This document shows, piece by piece, positions 10,150 to 22,869 of a stretch of DNA of 64,000 nucleotides; positions within the stretch are counted from its first letter, which is position 1, and each line of letters begins with the position of its first letter. Origin of the DNA: Euryodendron excelsum. Taxonomy: Eukaryota; Streptophyta; Magnoliopsida; Ericales; Pentaphylacaceae. The stretch is from assembly GCA_033060915.1 (NCBI GenBank), contig CM065397.1:23017001-23081000 (forward strand), given 5' to 3'. A program made the position numbers and the translations under genes. The notes beneath the pieces were generated by a model that saw nothing but the letters and a program-made list of their open reading frames with translations, had not been told where the DNA came from and did no database searches.

Positions 10150-12560
10150 TTCCTTGACTGTTTTCATATGCCTTCATCTGCTACATCATCAAACGTTGAA
10201 GTTCGTCAAATTTTTTTGGTAGTTCATCGCTGCTCCTCTTCTCGTACTCTCTCTCTCTTTGTTGCTCCTTCCGCTCCTTTTCTTGCTCCTCCCTCTCCTT
10301 AGCTCACTCCTTCTCTCTTTCCCGTTCCTCATGAAGTATCTCTAATTTAGATGCAAGTGTCTTAAGCTTTTGATTTGAATGAGACTCATTATCATAGCTC
10401 GAGGACGGCTTTGGAACTACCCCAAACCCAAGGATGTACCCTTTTCTCTCACCTAGCGCTTTCCTTGAGATTTCTTCTGGTGTTATATCTATGCTGGATG
10501 CCTTAGCATCGTCATGAATTTTCACCATCTCTTCCTATCAAAAAAGAAACAAAGGTTATAAATTAGTTATCATTTTTTGACAATACTAATAGTCCAATGA
10601 GCTAGTATTGTACAAGAGTGTACAAGGCTTAAATATATACGTATTGCCTCTTGCATTCTGAGTGGAGCCACTCTTTTGTCTTTTTTTACTGATGTCTATC
10701 CTTAAAATAATCAATAAAATCTGGTATTTCTTCATCTGTGGCCCGTGGCTACAAAGTCAATAAACTACATAAGTCATTTACTTCTATTGAAAAGATGAGT
10801 TAAATACTTCAAAAAAAATACAAAACTTATAGTGTGTTTTTCATAACATCAATAATCACCTTTTTGGTCATCGTAGCAGCAAATGATCTCGATCCTAGGG
10901 AATGGCCGTATGGTAAATTTTTCTTATTCTATCTACCAGCTTTTGACTGTTTCTACAAAAAAGAAATATAAACTTAAACTTTAAACTGAATTAATCATAA
11001 TTCATCACAATTTTAAACTGAAATTAAATGGCGGTAAACTTACCCTAAATGCTTTACTCTTAAAGACATGATCAATCATGTACTTCTAGTCATCCACCTT
11101 CACCCCCCTGTATGGTTCATTGTATGGATCAACCATAGCTTTTTTTGACTTGCGATAATGCTTACTCATCTTGCCTTTCCAATTTTTATACAAAAGATTA
11201 GCCCTCTTATTTATCACAACAAGGACTGCAAGGTTGTTCTCATCTGAATCCTCATCAATAGTGATACAAAATTTGTCCTATCAAAACAACAATAAATTAA
11301 AAGTACTTGCAAACTGTAGAATATATAGTTTGTAACCTATTAACAAAAGACATTTGTAGTTGAGTAGTCTAGAATTATTACCTGCATAGACTGTAGAATA
11401 GTTTCCTTAACTATTGGGTCAACAAGTTTCCATCTCTCGGCAAATCCTTCAATAGGACAATACCTTCTAATTGCAATCACCAGCTGGTTTGAACACATGG
11501 GAGCATAGGACCACAAAATGTATTGAACCCTTCAAAAATCGACACTGGGAGCCTTTCCCCGAAATTGTCATTAATTAGTTTAGTTAATCCTTTTCCAAGA
11601 CTAGGCCCTCGCACACGCTTTGACCTTGACCCACCTAACAAATATTTTTAAGCAGACATTTTGCCAATTACTATTTTAGCAATTAAACCTGTGGGTCTAA
11701 CAAGTATAAAGCAACTATTATTTTACCTACATCCCTAGTAACAATAGGAATTGGTGCACTTGGTTGAGAGTGATCAATACTATGCGATTGATTAGACACT
11801 ACAGGTGGTTGTTCTAGCTGCTCTGAAGGCAAAGAATTCTGCAAAAGAGTTGTGGCTGGTGGCTCACTCAGGGATTGCAAATTCATAAGTGAGTTCCCGG
11901 CTGAAGATGATGATGTAGTCATTCTTTTCTTCCCCGAATGCATAGTCACCTATTAAATTAAAATGCAATGCATTAGAAAACACATGAACATGAAAAGCAA
12001 CTATGTTATTAAATAATAAGTATTGTTATTAAAAAACAAAAATAAAGTGATTAGTGACAACTGAATTATAAAATTGAGCATCATGGAACTAGCTAATTAA
12101 AAAACTCATTTGGTTTAGGTATAACGTGATCAAGGGCAACTTGTTTAGTTGAGAAAATCTTTTAAACCAAGTCATTACCAAGTGTTGTCACAAATATTAC
12201 CTTATCTACTCGAGATTGAGATGAATGGTCATTTTTGGTTGATGAGTATGTTCCTTCCTCATCTGAAGGTAGATACTCATCATCATCATGACTATTATTC
12301 TTGTTTTTCTTCTAATTACCTCCATGCTTAGAACATGTACTTGAATTGAACAATGAATTTGACAATCCTTTTAAATTTAAATTTGCAAGCCTTGCATTGT
12401 TACTTTCAATTCTATTTTTTCTTTGAATCTCATAGTCCATCACTGTCTAGGACATGCTTGTATTGTGACTTTCAATTGCATTTTTTCTTTGCATCTCGTA
12501 CGTTATCACCGTTTGGGACATGCCTCCGAGCTTGGTAAACAACTTATGCTTCATTGACAT
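10150..12560 (-). pseudogene. Transposase_24-like (Ptta/En/Spm) accessory protein gene, degenerate, with introns
   Basis: Exon-like blocks on the minus strand, in order. 12560-12290: a tandemly doubled segment, YEMQRKNAIES then YEIQRKNRIES, and NNARLANLNLKGLSNSLF. 11949-11683: Ser/Gln-rich. 11660-11400: RGPSLGKGLTKLINDNFGER. 11280-11045: WKGKMSKHYRKSKKAM...DPYNEPYRGVKVDD, a stop, then KYMIDHVFKSKAF. 10985-10865: GSRSFAAT. 10750-10640, then 10528-10150: ERKGYILGFGVVPKPSSS followed by a Glu/Lys/Arg-rich likely coiled coil. This order is that of the plant Transposase_24 family, the probable TNPA-like partner of TNP2. Introns separate the blocks; several stops show it is dead. It points away from the TNP2 gene. 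Confidence 0.75.
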
Positions 12561-12839
12561 ATCTGTAACTATAACAGACATGAAATGGTCAGAAATAATT
12601 TATATGATAAACTAAATGTATTATGTATTTACGTAGAATCAATGACAGCATGCTTCAATATATATTGTAGCAAAAAGATATACTGGTATGCACAGGTGCA
12701 ACTCCTCCATTATTCAACACCAACCTTACCTTTATATCCTCTCACAATGCCATATACATATATAAATGTAGCTGAACACTGGACTGTTCTTGGCAGCTAA
12801 AAATAGAGAGGTCAAAATAGTGCATATATAATAGGTTGG

Positions 12840-12965
12840 GAATCCCGCGATGGCACGATAATAGCGCGCTAATAGCACAGAAAATTTTTTTCACATGAAG
12901 AAGGACCGCGTGATCGCGCTCTAGACCTCGCCATCGGGCGCTATACTTCGCTATCACGCTCTCTG
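12840..12965. repeat. GC-rich 'GCGCTAATAGC / GATCGCGC' motif cluster, copy 1
   Basis: A GC-rich island in AT-rich surroundings with GCGATGGCACGATAATAGCG, CGCGCTAATAGCAC, CGTGATCGCGCTC and CTTCGCTATCACGCTC. Related words recur at 17155-17235 and 28930-29095. Role unknown. Confidence 0.6.
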
Positions 12966-12999
12966 ATGGGTTACCTGGTGAAGAAAACAAAACTAGAAA

Positions 13000-15680
13000 T
13001 CATGTGAGGAGGTGATGGGCAGTATTAAGGGTTAGAGATTGGCAATGAGAGGTTCTCATTATGGCTAAATTAGCCTAGAAATTGATTACACCAAATCAAA
13101 GCAACAAATTTAAATGCATCCAACTAGGGTTTCCTAGTAATCGAATCAACAAATAATCTAAGCTTAAATAATCAGATCGCAAACCATAAGAAGCATCGTA
13201 CCTGAGGAGGAGGAAGAGAGAAATAGATTGAGATTGTTCTTCTCCCTATATGTAGCCGGACGTACAAGATTGCGGGAGAGAGAGAGACTAGAGAAGAAAG
13301 AGATTGTTTTATAAGATTGAGATAGAAGGGTTTACAAGGGTTGAGAAAGTGGAGGAAAACAAACGTAAGAAGTATTGTGCCATTTTTTTGGAGAAAAATT
13401 TGAGAAACAAATAATTTCAATACTCCTTGTATTTTATAAAATTAGATTTAGTGTTTTTTTTTAATTCTAAATACACACGAGACTATTTTAACTCGTACCA
13501 ATCATAATATTGGTTTAATAAATTCCAATCAACTCCTTGTATCTTTATCTGTTTTTTATTTAGTTGTAATGATTTATATGAAATCATATAAAAAATTAAA
13601 CAACCCAAAATATAAAGGGTTTTATGCATTTGAAGTCTAATTATATTAATTAAAAAATTAAATAAAGAGAAATAGCATTAAATTATAAGAGATAAAACTA
13701 ATTCAAATAGAGAGAAATCATTAATTCGTGGAATAGTATGGTCAATAATTTGCTTAGTGACACTAGTTAGTAGTAACTTTGTTCTGCTTGAAATTTATAT
13801 ATTCTAAAATACAGAGTCAAATAAAATTATAGCAATTATTTATTTTTCAAATATATATTGAAAATTTAAATGTACATTTTTTTTATTTGCATGGTAAATT
13901 TTTTATTTAGAAAACTAAGCAACCCAAATACAACAGCCCCATGAAGAGGTATCCATTGCTAATAGGTTATGCACTAACAATGGAGGTTCATTGAGCACTG
14001 CATGATTGAGAAGGCGTGCTTTGTTTGATAAGTATGAAGTTGGTGGCGAGATCGAGTTCTTGATTTTTTTTGGCTGATTATTGGAGAATATTAATTGTGA
14101 ACTTTTAATGAAGTGCTGAAAAGATTATTGAATTAATAAAACATTTTGTAGTTGCCAAACTAAAAAAATTGATGCTTCCACAATCAGATTGCAATAAATA
14201 TAATGGTTCTTATTGGAAAAAAAAAGAAGCTATGTTGGCTTGTTCTACAAATTGTTTTTTAATTTTAATATATAAATAAAATCCCAATCTTTTGCCAAAA
14301 ACAAAAATGTAGTACCTTTATATGAAAGAACAAAATTTGTATAGAACACAAATAAAAATGAAGTATTCACAGGAAATAAAAAGAAGTTAGCATAAAAAAG
14401 CATGCAAAGAATAAATGCTTAAAATCAAGAGATGAACCAAAAAAAAAAAAAAAAAAAGCAAGACAATCCAAAATTACGAATGCCATACAACATTTTAAAA
14501 CTTTCACACTAAGAATAATCCCAACTAATTAATTGTTAAAGATAATTCAATTTCCAAAATTTATCTTTTAAAATCCTTTAATCCATCACTAATCATTAAA
14601 CATATTGTGATTCATAAAATCTCTCCCTAAAGACCATAGATTTATATTTTAAATTGTACACCCATCTTACATATACGAGAAAAGTAACTTCTCTGCATCT
14701 AATTACTCATTCCAAATATTAAAAGATACAAAGATCATGACTTTTTCAAATAAAAATTTTGCAATCTATATCCCAAGAAAAAAAGAAACAAATCTTTGCA
14801 ATATTAATACTAACAACAAACAAGGCGACATTTCCCTGAAATTGAAACTCCCTAATTTTTTTATTTTTCTTAAGCACTCCCTATTCCCTATTGGTCAGAA
14901 TATCTTTTTAATGCTCTAAAAAATCAGTAATTTATTTGACTTCCCAAAATTCCTTTTATAAACAACCTAAATTTTTTTATCAAATGTAATTTTTTAACAA
15001 ATATATATATGTATATATATATATAAACCACAACATTTAGTCTATATAGACCATAAAAAATAATATTTTTAATGAAACATATAGAACAAAATTATATGTT
15101 CTCTAATTAATAAAAGAGAACAACAATACGTAAAAATGATAAAAATGACATTTATATTTTCCATGGATTTTTGTTACAATGACAAATAAGACTTATTTTT
15201 TGGGACAACAAATTAAAAAATAAAAATTAAGATAAAATTTGATGAGACCTCAAGAATTGTTGGAAATTCCAAATTCACATGGTCATATGCTGTTGGAAAT
15301 TCCAAATTCACATGGGCATATATTTTATTTTTTATGTTTGAATAAACATTTTTTATATTGTTCTATATATAAGTATAAAAATAAATATGAATTATACCTT
15401 GATATTGGACTCAATTAAAAGAAATTATTACATAACTAGAGCACAAAAAAAACTTAAAATTAAATCTTATTACTAATTCCACTAGAACAAGAGCCCTTAG
15501 CTAATAGTTTAATTGTTATTTTAATTTCATAAAGTATTTTTGTTATCTTAGCTAATAATTTAATTTTTACAATTGAAAAAGAGATCATGAAGGCAGCAAG
15601 CGCGCAATCGCGCACCCACGATTCAGATATCAGCAACTTCGTGTTCATTTTTCTTTTGCATCTGATTTTGTTTCCTCCTC
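13000..15680. other. AT-rich intergenic region of the CACTA
   Basis: Over 2.5 kb of AT-rich sequence with no supportable gene. It includes an (AT)n stretch at about 15000-15025, an A-run at about 14439-14457, and a 29-base direct repeat (GTTGGAAATTCCAAATTCAC at about 15259 and 15291). The left part (13000-13420) probably carries the 5' region of the minus-strand gene. Confidence 0.55.
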
Positions 15681-15761
15681 TCGTAATAGCGCCTTAGGTT
15701 CTTCACCGAGTGACTATCTTCATCTTCTCTCTTGGTTTTCACCGGTTAATCATCATTTTGG

Positions 15762-16054
15762 TAAGATTCTTACTCTCTAATCTTGTTTTTTTTGATATTT
15801 TTCCATTCTAGGGTTTTATTGTGTTGATTTGGGTTTTTCAAATTACTTGTTCCTGTTTACAATGTCTAAGAAAAGATCCCAGGTTGAATTGTCTACTTTC
15901 GTCCCTTTCAAGGTTCTTACTCTCTAATCTTGTTTCTTTGATATGTTTCCACTATAGGGTTTCATTGTATTGATTTGGGTTTTTCGGATTATTTGTTCTT
16001 GTTTACAATGTCTAAGAAAAGAGCCCATGTTGAATCATCTACTTTCGTCCCTCC
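15762..16054 (+). repeat. Tandem duplication of the start region of the CACTA first ORF (about 146 bp)
   Basis: Two copies each contain TTCTTACTCTCTAATCTTG, an intron-like pyrimidine tract ending in TAG, GATTTGGGTTTTTC, and an ATG followed by TCTAAGAAAAGA. The ATGs are at 15862 and 16008, 146 bases apart. Only the second leads into the long frame. Confidence 0.7.
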
Positions 16055-17106
16055 AAAATTTAAGGATGACTATTTTAAAGAGATTTTTGAGGATTTCTTT
16101 GCTACACGCAAAGTTTTACTTGAACGAGGCCTCAAAACACACCATTTCAAGGATGGATTTATTTTCAAAACTTTTACTGAATGTGGCTAGAATTTCATTT
16201 TAAATCTTAGTTGCAATGTCTATCCTGAGATGGTTAGGGAATTTTACTGTCACATTACTAGTGTAAACAGAAAACAGTTGTCTTTTAAAACCTTTTGTCG
16301 AGGTTTTTCCGTCTTTATCAATGCTAATGCTGTGGCTCATTTTTATGATCTTTCTCGTGTTGCTAATCCTCAGGTTCCTATTGAAAATGTGGATGATGAT
16401 ATGGCTTTTATGAAAAATGTTGTGTCTGTTTTGACAAACAATTCTGAGTCTTTTGTGATGGGCAAACAAATTCGTCATTCCTCTCTCACACCTGAGTATC
16501 AGATTCTCGACATTTTCACTTCATTTACTTTTTGGCCTACATCTCATTCCACTTCTCTAAATTTTGAGAGATGTTTTTTTATTGTTTGCCATTGGTATTG
16601 GTCTCACTATAGATCTTCCCTCTCTCATGGTGTAACATATGATTCATGCCTCAAAGCATAAACCTAAGAATCTCGGTCTTCCCTTTGGTTATTTCATCTT
16701 CCAATACCTCTTGTCTCAAAATGTTCCACTTTTTTCGGGTGAGAGAGTTTTGTATTTAGCTACTCCTGTTGATAAGAAGTCTTTGGAGCGTAGTAAGCCT
16801 CACAAAACACGTGTTGATGCTCCTATGATTGACGTGGATGCCGAGGAAGGTGATGATGGTGATGATGATGATGAGTTTGAGGTAGCTAGGGATCCTCCTA
16901 TGTCTGGTGGAGTTGAGAGTTCGTTGTCTGGTTTAATGAATTTTCAGTCCATGATGTGATTTCTTCAAGATATGCAGCAGTCAAACAATGAGCAGTTCAC
17001 TTAAATTAATGCACATCTTGATGTTTTTCAAGGGACAATAGATTCCGTGATCACCTACATTCGGGACGGTCACATACCTCCTCCACCACCTCCTCATGCT
17101 TCTTAG
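16008..17106 (+). pseudogene. Transposon ORF resembling the 'putative plant transposon protein' domain family
   Basis: From MSKKRAHVESSTFVPPKF the sequence reads through PEMVREFYCHI, a RGFSVFINANAVAHFYDLS block, IRHSSLTPEYQILDIF and LGLPFGYFIFQYLL. It ends in an acidic segment (EEGDDGDDDDEFE) and a Pro-rich tail (RDGHIPPPPPPHAS). The 'V-REFY...RG' and 'LTPE..IL' blocks resemble a domain seen in many transposon-derived plant ORFs; its function is not known to me. At least three stops (near 16189, 16957 and 17002) and one frameshift near 16640 break it. It lies just upstream of TNP2 on the same strand. The family match is tentative. Confidence 0.55.
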
Positions 17107-17353
17107 TGATTTTGTGATAAAAAGGAGATTAGCTTGGTGATTGTTTTTGAAGGTGCGCTAATAGCATAGAGAAGAATTCGTCTAGCTCAATATGGGAGTG
17201 CGCCATCGCGCGGTTGATCGCGCTATCGTACGCTATTGGCAGTTTAGGTAACTTGTGAATATGAGCCATCTTTTATTTGTCTTTGCTGAAAATAAAAACC
17301 ATGTGAGCTTAATTAATCAAATTATAGTATACCAATTGAATGCATATGGGATA
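17030..17353 (+). repeat. Direct repeat, copy 1 (3' end of first ORF and downstream)
   Basis: Begins ACAATAGATTCCGTGATCAC, runs through the Pro-rich tail and stop of the first ORF, a GC-rich AATAGC/GATCGCGC cluster, and ends GAATGCATATGGGATAC. The same sequence recurs at 28515-29213, after TNP2. Copy 1 lacks about 400 bases found in the middle of copy 2. Confidence 0.8.
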
Positions 17354-17549
17354 CATTTTAATTTTGGAATTATATGTTTGAAAGCTTTGTTGGATGATTG
17401 GTTTATTTCTCTTAATTATAGTCTAATAATTATAGTATAATTTTGTCACCTACTATATTTTTTTACTTGAGTTATTATGTAGCTATTACCATTTTATTAT
17501 GCTGCTTTTGCATTTTAATTTTTATTCTGATCCTTGTAGGTGACAAGTC

Positions 17550-19690
17550 ATGGATAAAAGATGGACGACGATTAAGGATAGAGTGAGAAGTCAAGAATAT
17601 AAAAATGGTGTGGTAAAGTTTATAAAGTTTACGAGGAAAAACTTAGATGACCAAGAGGCTAAGATTTCTTGTCTGTGTTTAAATTGTTTGAATGGCAAAA
17701 AGCTAAGTGCCAAAGAAGTTTATGTTCACTTGATCCAAAAAGGGATTGATCCTTCTTACAAGACCTGTTGATGTGCGTCAGCCTAGTGTACGAAACGATG
17801 ATGACCAATACCAAGGTGGTGATAATTCAGATATAGTGGAAGGTGACATTCCTTGGGATAATGATCAGTTGCCCAATATATTGGAAGAAATCTACATGGG
17901 TGGAGCCTTTGATGATGGTAAGGATAATTTGCCTAACACATTTGAAAGTCAAAATCTGTAGAAATTTGATAAGTTGTTTAATGGTGCTCATCGTGAAGTA
18001 TATTCGGGATGTAAAAAGTCAGTTTTGTCGTTCATTGTGAAGATGCTTCATATTAAGGTGTACAACAAGATGACCAATGCTGCGTTTGACATGGATATGG
18101 ATGCATTCAAAGAGATACAGTTGAGTGCTGATGATACTGTACCATGGAATCTTTATGAATGTAAGAAGTACTTGCGTGATTTGGGTTTGGGGTATGTGCT
18201 TATTCATTTGTGTAAGTATGATTGTGCACTATTTTGGTGAGAGACAGCAGATTTGGAGCATTGCCTAAAGTGTAAGGAGTCCAGATACAAGTTAAATGAC
18301 GGTAAGGATAAGAAGATCCCTCATAAGATTACGTTATTTTTGCCTAACATCAAGGCTTAAAAGATTGTTTGTATCAAAGAAAATAGCGGCTGACATGAGA
18401 TGGCACAAGGAGAAACATTTAGATGATGGAGTATTAAGATATTCGGCTGATACCAAGGAATGGAAAGATTTTGATAAACGATATCCATTATTTGCTGAGG
18501 ACTCGCAAAACGTGAGGTTAAGCTTAGCAACTGACGGTTTTAATCCCTTTGGCTATAGGAGCTCATCATATAGTATGTGGCCCGTTATTTTGATGCCTTA
18601 CAACCTCCCACCGTGAATGTGCATAAAAGAGCCCTATTCTATAATGTTATTGCTTATTCCTGGTCCATTCTCCCCCGGAAGCGATATTGATGTTTACTTG
18701 CAACCACTTATTAGCGAGTTGAAAGAATTGTGGGTGAATAGGGTTCAAGCATATGATGCTTCAAAAGGGCAAAGGTCTCTAATGCGTGCAGCCGTAATGT
18801 GGACGATTAATGAATTCCCTGCATATGTAAACATGTTTGGTTGGACTACAAAAGGTTATTTGGCTTGCCCTATCTACAATGAGGACAATTCATCACAGGG
18901 TTTGATAAGCAATCGCTTCTTGCCTGAAAATCACAGTTGGTGAAGGAGCAAGCTGTTTAATGGTGAGATGGAGAATCGATCAAGGCCTATGGAGATGTCA
19001 GGTGAATAAATTTTGGAGAAAATTGATTCAGGGACTTATAAGGCATTCGAAAAGCATCCAAGTTGTAGGAAAAGACGAAGAGATGAGCATTCAATTTTAA
19101 ATTGGATGAAGAGAAGTATTATGTTTGAGTTGCCCTGTTAGAAAACTCTCCAGCTTCGACACAACCTTGATGTCATGCATATAGAGAAGAATATATGTGA
19201 TAATTGGCTTGGGACATTATTGGGCATAGACGGTATGAATAAGGATACAGGAAAGGCATGTTTAGATTTAGAAAACCTAAATATATGAAAGGAGTTACAC
19301 CTCAAGAAGCATGATGATGGGTCTTTTGAGAAGCCTCCAGCATTGTACACATTGCCCCCTGCTAGGAGACAAGGCTTTTATGATTTTTTAAAGTCAATCA
19401 AGTACCCTAATGGCTATGCAGCAAACATCTCTAACTCTGTGAGCACTCAAGGGGGTAAGTTGTCTGGCCTTAAAATTCATGATTGTCATGTCTTCTTGCA
19501 GCGACTTCTTTTGATTGGGATGCACAGTTATGTTACTAAGGAAATTGGTACCGTGCTATTTGAGTTTGGTAATTTTTTTTCAGCAATTGTGCTCAAAGAC
19601 ATTGAGGGTAGATGATTTAGAGAGCTAGAGGGCCACATTATCCTCGTACTTTGCAAGTTTGAAAAGATATTTCCTTCAGCTTCCTTCGGT
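17550..19690 (+). pseudogene. TNP2-type CACTA transposase, N-terminal and central part
   Basis: 17550-17771 is a Transpos_assoc-type N-terminal domain (MDKRWTTIKDRVRSQEYKNG, ISCLCLNCLN, VYVHLIQKGIDPSY). Then come the TNP2 landmarks: GCKKSVLSFIVKMLHIKVYN, YLRDLGLGYVLIHLCKYDCA, DMRWHKEKHLDDGVLRY, NVRLSLATDGFNPFGYRSSS, LIPGPFSPGSDIDVYLQPL, LRHNLDVMHIEKNICDNWLG, LKIHDCHVFLQRLL and LCKFEKIFP. The enzyme cuts and rejoins CACTA ends. Several stops and frameshifts make it inactive. Just after CKFEKIFP the frame runs into element 1; the rest resumes at 27160. Confidence 0.93.
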
Positions 19691-20429
19691 TTGCAGAGCC
19701 ATTCGGATAAGGGTTTGCTAGTAGTACCCCAATGATCTTGTTATCTATCAGATATTGAATCTTATGCTTGAGGGCCAAACAATCTTCAGTATCATGTCCT
19801 TGGCTATCCGAATGATACTTATAGCTTGCTGCAGATTTGAAGTAGTGAGGCAGAGGATTGGGCTGGGGTCGAGCAGGTACAGGTTTCAGATATCCAGCTG
19901 CTAAGAGGCCAAAATAAGCTGCGGTCTGTGAGCACGCGAGTTTTGTAAACATCCACTTTTTCCCACTTGTTCGCCTAGCCCGATGAGGTATTGCAGATGT
20001 TTTTGAGGATTGAGGACCAAGTTTTGGTGAGGTCACAGCTGGGTTGATGGTTCGGAAATTGAAAGGGCTTCGGGTTCTATGTTTTAAAATGGGATAATTT
20101 TCGGTAGCAGGGCCAAATGGGTTGGGATGATATCCGAAGGAGAGATTATATAGTCCTTGTGTTTGGTTAGGGGTTGGTTTGGAAGGCATCCGAGCAAGGC
20201 CCTCGGTTTGGGGAGGTCGTTGGTAAGCAACGGTGGCGGCATGGTCATGGTCTTCCTTCTTCATCCTTTTCCGTCCATCATGAGTTTGGGCCTGCGAGGA
20301 CTCTGCTTGCTCATGGGTTGTGTGGGATAAGAGTGAGGAAAGCATGTCTTCCATTTCGGTCATCTTATGCTTGACTCCTCTTGTCTCTACTAGTAATTGA
20401 GTTAAAGTATCAAGAGTAAGCAATTCCAT
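19690..20429 (-). pseudogene. Gag-like ORF of element 1, lacking the capsid domain
   Basis: The start at 20429 (MELLTLDTLTQLLVETRG) leads through KMTEMEDMLSSLL, a KKED-rich stretch and a Pro/Asn-rich linker (PTPNQTQGLYNLSFGYHPNP) to ACSQTAAYFGLLAAGYLKPV and the hallmark YKYHSDSQGHDTEDCLALKH, a Cys/His motif region typical of Ogre/Tat Gag. The classical capsid core seen in element 5 (FKMPDFQKYDG and what follows) is missing. After about residue 245 the frame passes into antisense TNP2, so its apparent end is not native. The frame is otherwise open. Confidence 0.8.
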
Positions 20430-21882
20430 ACTTGCAAGATTGGGGAACGAGGGAAGGTACCTAAAACCAACAAAAGGAAAGAGTCAGTGTTTGACCTTGA
20501 CAAGTCTTTATGCAATGCATGCTCTAAGGTGCCCCTCTTAAAAAGGGAAACTAGTAATGATGTATTGGCTCACTTTTGGAGATAGGGGATTTGCCCCTGT
20601 ATGTAAATACCTTACCTTCAGGTAGGAACCTTCAATCATCCATGCATTCATTCATAAAAATAAAGAAGTACATTAAATTTTAGGTTTGAGATACAAAAGA
20701 ATTGAAATACATTTTAATAGGGGGAGGGGGAACATTTTCCTTTGGACTTCCACCTATCTACTTTTACAAAGGGAAAACCTAAACTACTCTTGAGTCTTTG
20801 GATCCACTTTCGTTGGATTTGATGTCGAGGAGGTCACTGAGAGACCTTGTTGATTAATTGCTCCTTGTCTTCTTGACAACCCTATCTCTGTGAGCATAGA
20901 GGGATTGGGGCCCCTCTTATGGAATGAATTGAGATGCATGCAATGAGTCCTTAGGGTTACGTGGGAACCCTTAGGGTTTAGGTAGGTTTAATGCAAGGGA
21001 GAGTGACCTTGGTGTCACTCTCAATGGGTTGATCATATGCATGAGAATGCAGTGACTTGAGTTACTTGGAACTCTTGTCTTGACATGGGATATTGAATGC
21101 ATGAACATGAATATGCAAAAAGTATAAGGAGAGAAGGTACAATTGAAGTAAACATGCATGCATGAATAGTTAGACAGGCATTATAACAGTATAAATACAG
21201 TCAGTATAACAGCAGGAATAGACAAGTACGAATGAAAGTAAGAGCAGTCGCCCTTTCCTCCGTGATTTTGAAAATGATGCTCGTGTCTTAAATCCGGCAG
21301 AGGTTCGGCTATGCATGGTGTCTATATGAGTATGAGGTTGAGGGTTGACTAATGCATCCTAAAAAGGCTCGGTCCCTGGATCTTCAAACCTAGGCCCACT
21401 CCCTGAGGTGGTGCCATGATCGGTTGGTGATCCGAGCGGGGGAACCATCAAGAGGCCGTAGGTGAAGAAACTGACACAACATCTTGCCCACAACCAATAT
21501 ATCGTTCCCCCTTTCTAACTAGAAAGGACATATCAGGGTATGCAAGTATGCAGAATGCAAGTGCACATGCAGTGTGTGTGTGATTTTTAAAAGTGGAGGA
21601 AAGGGCCCAACAACTCCCATTCATCCTGTACATCACATTCATGCAAAGCAGTTAATAAAACTTAAGCAAAAAGCGACTTACAAAACAAAGATGCAAGTGT
21701 TAGTATGTGGATGACAAGCATAATACAAGATAATATGAATAAATGCATGTTCTTTTTTTTTTAAAACAATTTTGAAAATTTAGTTTTGAAAATTTAAAGT
21801 GAATAGGATTGAACCAAGTTAATTGAAGACTCTACGTGGGTGAAGGGTAAAGTGACACGATTATGGCCTAACTCTCTAAGTT
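20430..21882 (-). other. Leader of element 1
   Basis: A 1.45-kb untranslated stretch between primer site and gag. It shares blocks with the leaders at 40199-41685 and 31837-33579 (a word around CCTATCTCTGTGAGCATAGAG, GAGCGGGGGAACCAT, GGAAAGGGCGACTGCTCTTAC on the proper strand). No supportable gene. Confidence 0.75.
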
Positions 21883-21900
21883 TCCCCAGTGGAGTCGCCA
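21883..21900 (-). promoter_or_regulatory. Primer binding site of element 1, tRNA-Arg type
   Basis: Minus strand TGGCGACTCCACTGGGGA, two bases inside the LTR end at 21903. Ogre elements are known to use tRNA-Arg; this sequence fits, with one likely change from the usual TGGCGACTCCGCTGGGGA. Identification is from memory of that family. Confidence 0.8.
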
Positions 21901-22869
21901 GCTGTCGCGCCTAGATTTTTCGCACTCGAAGAATACTCACACAAGCGGGAAAAATGTTGTACTCTCTCATTAGAACTCACCCTCCTAAAAGAATGAGTGC
22001 GACTAGGTTTGAATGGGAAATTAATTTGAATAAAGGGCTTTTGAAAAAGATTTGGAGTCGCCACTTAACTTGATTAAGGTGAGTTAGGTCACCTAAAAAC
22101 TAAGAATAATTCAAAGACTATACTTAGGGTTTTTGGAAAATGATTTTGAAAACATCGCCTCAAAAGAGGGTTTTTAGGAAAACAGGTTTTTTGGTAACCT
22201 TTGGAAAACATTTAGCCCTTTTTTGAAAAATAACTCCTTTTGGTCTTTGAAAACAGTGATTCTAGGTTCAGAGGTTGGTTACGTGTAGAGAAGACGCACT
22301 AAGCTATCACCCTACCCTGCCCTTTCGGTACCTACATGTCAATCTACCCTAGATTCACTTATGAGAGTCTTCAACTAACTATTGGCCAATCCTATCCACT
22401 TTGAAAAACAATGCTTGAAAAAAAACTAACATGTTGCATGATATGCAAGTGCAAGTTAAGATAATTGAAAAATAAATTTGGAAATTGATTTGAAAATAGA
22501 TTTGAAGAGATGGAATTGAAATTAGAAAGTTTGAAAATTTGGATATAGGAATTTGAAAATAGAAATTTTGAAATTGGAATTTTGAAAATAGATTGGAATT
22601 TGAGATTTGAAAGATGTGAAGACCGCACCCATGAGGGTGGAATTGAAAGTTTGAAAAGTGTTGTGACCGCACCTATGAAGGTTGCCTACGTATCCCTTTG
22701 GAGGAATCAGGTCAGTCATAGTTCGGACCAAAGTCCGATTGAAAATAGAAGAGTTGATTTGAAGAAAGAGATTGAATTGAAAATTGGATTTGATTTGAGA
22801 TTAGAAGAGGAGATTGGAAATTGAAATTGAGAAGATTGGACTTGCTTTGGAAAGATTGATTTTGGAAAG

